Program-made: the position numbers and the translations under genes
Notes under the pieces: model-generated
The model's input: only the letters and a program-made list of their open reading frames with translations
What the model was told of the DNA's origin: nothing
The model's database searches: none
Origin: an uncultured Clostridia bacterium
Lineage (GTDB): Bacteria; Bacillota; Clostridia; Christensenellales; Borkfalkiaceae
Direction of reading: 5' to 3'
Assembly: GCA_934272745.1 (NCBI GenBank)
Contig: CAKQSI010000031.1
Location: forward strand, 1-23,702
DNA: 23,702 nucleotides
Part shown: piece by piece, positions 22,328-23,702 of the stretch
Position numbering within the stretch: position 1 is the stretch's first letter
Layout of the letters: the number at the start of each line of letters is the position of its first letter

Positions 22328-23113
22328 TCAAAACGCGAACTGCCAAAGCAGAACCCCTACACCAAGGCAAAGAAGATACGCCGCAAAACCGTAAAATCTT
22401 GCGCGTTTGACCACGTTTTTCATCCAGAGCAACGATAAAAGCGAAAAAACGAACGCTGCCGCGCCGCCCAGAATTAAAAGACCGGGGGCAACCGCAGTCC
22501 CCCCATGGGGCGCAGAAAACAGCAATTCTTTTGCCGCGCCGCCCAAAATGACGGGCAGGCTCATTAAAAAGGAGAAATCGGCGACTTCTTCCCGATCGGC
22601 GCAGCAAAACGTGCCGCCGAACACCGTGCTGCCGCTTCTGGACAGCCCGGGAATGACGGCAAACGCCTGCATTATCCCCATAGAAAGCGCCGTTTTTGCG
22701 GTAAACGGGGACGATCCGACGTCACGGCGCGCACTTTTTGCCATATTTTCGGTAAAAACGAGCAGCGCCGCGGTCAATAAAAACCCGAAGCCCAGAAAGG
22801 ATCCGGAAAATAATTTTTCAATTTTCTCCTGAAACAGCAGTCCGACCACCGCTGCGGGCAGGCTTGCCAGCACCAAAAGCCACAGTTTTTTTGCCCCTTT
22901 TTTCGTAAAAAAGGACAGAATCGTTTTGCGGTAGACGAGAATGACTGCCAGCGCGCTGCCGACGTGCAGCGCCAATCCTACCGCAAAATTTTCTTCATAA
23001 GAACCGTGAAAAAGCAAAATCGACAGCAAGACGAGATGTCCGCTACTGGAAACCGGCAGAAATTCGGTCAGCCCCTGTACCGCCCCGAGAAGCAATATGA
23101 TCCAAAGCGCCAA
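22328..23113 (-). CDS. uppP: Undecaprenyl-diphosphatase UppP (BacA)
   Basis: A 261-residue membrane phosphatase that recycles undecaprenyl diphosphate to the monophosphate carrier for peptidoglycan precursors; it often gives bacitracin tolerance. Both family motifs are present: EFLPVSSSGHL near the N terminus and IPGLSRSGST in the middle, among about eight membrane helices. I chose a TTG start at 23113: it gives LALWIILLLGAVQGLTEF (first residue read as Met), the normal UppP beginning, and GGGAGGAGG lies 8 nt before it. An ATG 21 codons upstream (23176) would add a charged non-family extension and lie within a hairpin arm. Confidence 0.95.
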   Translation of the reverse strand: MALWIILLLGAVQGLTEFLPVSSSGHLVLLSILLFHGSYEENFAVGLALHVGSALAVILVYRKTILSFFTKKGAKKLWLLVLASLPAAVVGLLFQEKIEKLFSGSFLGFGFLLTAALLVFTENMAKSARRDVGSSPFTAKTALSMGIMQAFAVIPGLSRSGSTVFGGTFCCADREEVADFSFLMSLPVILGGAAKELLFSAPHGGTAVAPGLLILGGAAAFVFSLLSLLWMKNVVKRARFYGFAAYLLCLGVGVLLWQFAF

Positions 23114-23145
23114 TCTCTCTTCCTCCTCCCGCAAATAGCGGTATA

Positions 23146-23187
23146 GCGTTCGTTTTTCAGGGGAACGTACCACCAAAAAACGAACGC
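23146..23187. repeat. 12-bp inverted repeat upstream of uppP
   Basis: GCGTTCGTTTTT (23146-23157) pairs perfectly with AAAAACGAACGC (23176-23187) around an 18-nt loop. A TATACC box (minus strand, 23140-23145) lies immediately on its uppP side, so it may be an operator over the -35 region, a leader hairpin, or a terminator of a gene beyond the window. No good -35 box is visible. Confidence 0.6.
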
Positions 23188-23235
23188 GTCACAAAAATTC
23201 AGTCCGATGAAACGGTTTAAAAAGCACCGCAACGG

Positions 23236-23339
23236 CGCCGTCGGAGCCGCCTGTTATTACAGTAAAATGCGACGGGCGGAAAAGCCATTCGCGCGGAAAA
23301 CGCTATAACGCCGTCGGAGCCGCTTGTTATTGCAGTAAA
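23236..23339. repeat. 31-bp direct repeat, period 73
   Basis: Copies at 23236-23266 and 23309-23339 share CGCCGTCGGAGCCGC and TGTTATT, and differ at two positions. They lie in the non-coding stretch 23188-23702, in which I see no gene on either strand. Confidence 0.85.
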
Positions 23340-23459
23340 GCACGGATTCTGTTTTATAAGGCGGCGCTCGGCAATTTCGGGCAACCGCGGCAGAACGCAA
23401 GGGCAGCGCAGCAGATTGCCGTCCCCGCGGCGGTGCTTATAAAACGGTGACGCATATAG

Positions 23460-23702
23460 ATATGACTGAAATTGAAAACCTCCATTGCCTGCGGCTGCGA
23501 TGGCAGAACCCGGCGCCGCCATATCGGCTGAAATTAAAAACGTCGATCCCCTTCGCCTGCGACGGCAGAACCCGGCGCCGCCATATCGGCTGAAATTAAA
23601 AACGTCGATCCCCTTCGCCTGCGACGGCAGAACCCGGCGCCGCCATATCGGCTGAAATTAAAAACGTCGATCCCCTTCGCCTGCGACGGCAGAACCCGGC
23701 GC
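23460..23702. repeat. 62-bp tandem array running off the window
   Basis: Units at 23521-23582, 23583-23644 and 23645-23702 (cut by the edge) are identical as far as seen. They start ATATCGGCTGAAATTAAAAA and end AACCCGGCGCCGCC. A diverged 61-bp unit precedes them (23460-23520). There are no unique spacers, so it is a minisatellite and not a CRISPR array. Its end lies outside the window. Confidence 0.95.

Noticed and set aside
23460..23702. CRISPR array
   Set aside because: Units are directly adjacent and 62 bp long, without unique spacers.

Overview
This window looks like chromosome from an anaerobic, endospore-forming, fairly GC-rich Firmicute of the Clostridia type. The evidence is a full-length spoIVA with a SigE-like promoter, a PyrR-controlled pyrimidine attenuator, a YjzC-family small protein, a glycyl radical enzyme with its activase, strong AGGAGG-type ribosome binding sites, and several near-consensus TTGACA/TATAAT promoters. 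All recognised genes lie on the minus strand except one AraC-family regulator. No rRNA, tRNA, CRISPR array, transposase or phage gene was seen.

Layout from left to right. (1) 141-2697, an apbE / NusG-domain-II / Gx-transporter operon joined by GTGA overlaps. It resembles the flavin-transfer and EetA/EetB part of the Gram-positive extracellular electron transfer locus. (2) 3249-7152, spoIVA, plsY and der, a conserved Firmicute neighbourhood that here lacks gpsA between plsY and spoIVA. (3) 7658-11870, nucleoside and pyrimidine salvage: a nucleoside hydrolase, a small membrane protein, a uracil permease, and pyrR behind a promoter, PyrR-binding hairpin and attenuator. (4) 12307-17998, a catabolic module: a zinc alcohol dehydrogenase, a short glycyl radical activase, a GCxE-type glycyl radical enzyme of unknown substrate, and a divergent AraC regulator. 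(5) 18431-23113, yjzC-like, glmS, glmM and uppP, which supply cell-wall precursors (UDP-GlcNAc branch and undecaprenyl phosphate recycling). (6) 23114-23702, non-coding DNA ending in a 62-bp tandem array that runs off the window.

Two things stand out. First, GlmM carries about 110 extra residues made of eleven 10-residue units, ordered as two near-identical 50-residue super-units (30 bp inside 150 bp). They sit where normal GlmM has a short linker between domains 1 and 2. Hydrophilic insertions or tails also occur in ApbE, the AraC regulator and the Gx transporter. Many intergenic stretches contain short degenerate tandem repeats, so repeat expansion seems to be a habit of this genome. Second, the glycyl radical cluster pairs an eliminase-like enzyme (Cys365, Glu367, Gly698) with an activase lacking the accessory iron-sulfur domain usual for such partners, plus an alcohol dehydrogenase and no microcompartment genes. 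Its substrate cannot be assigned from sequence alone and it is the best candidate for undescribed chemistry here.
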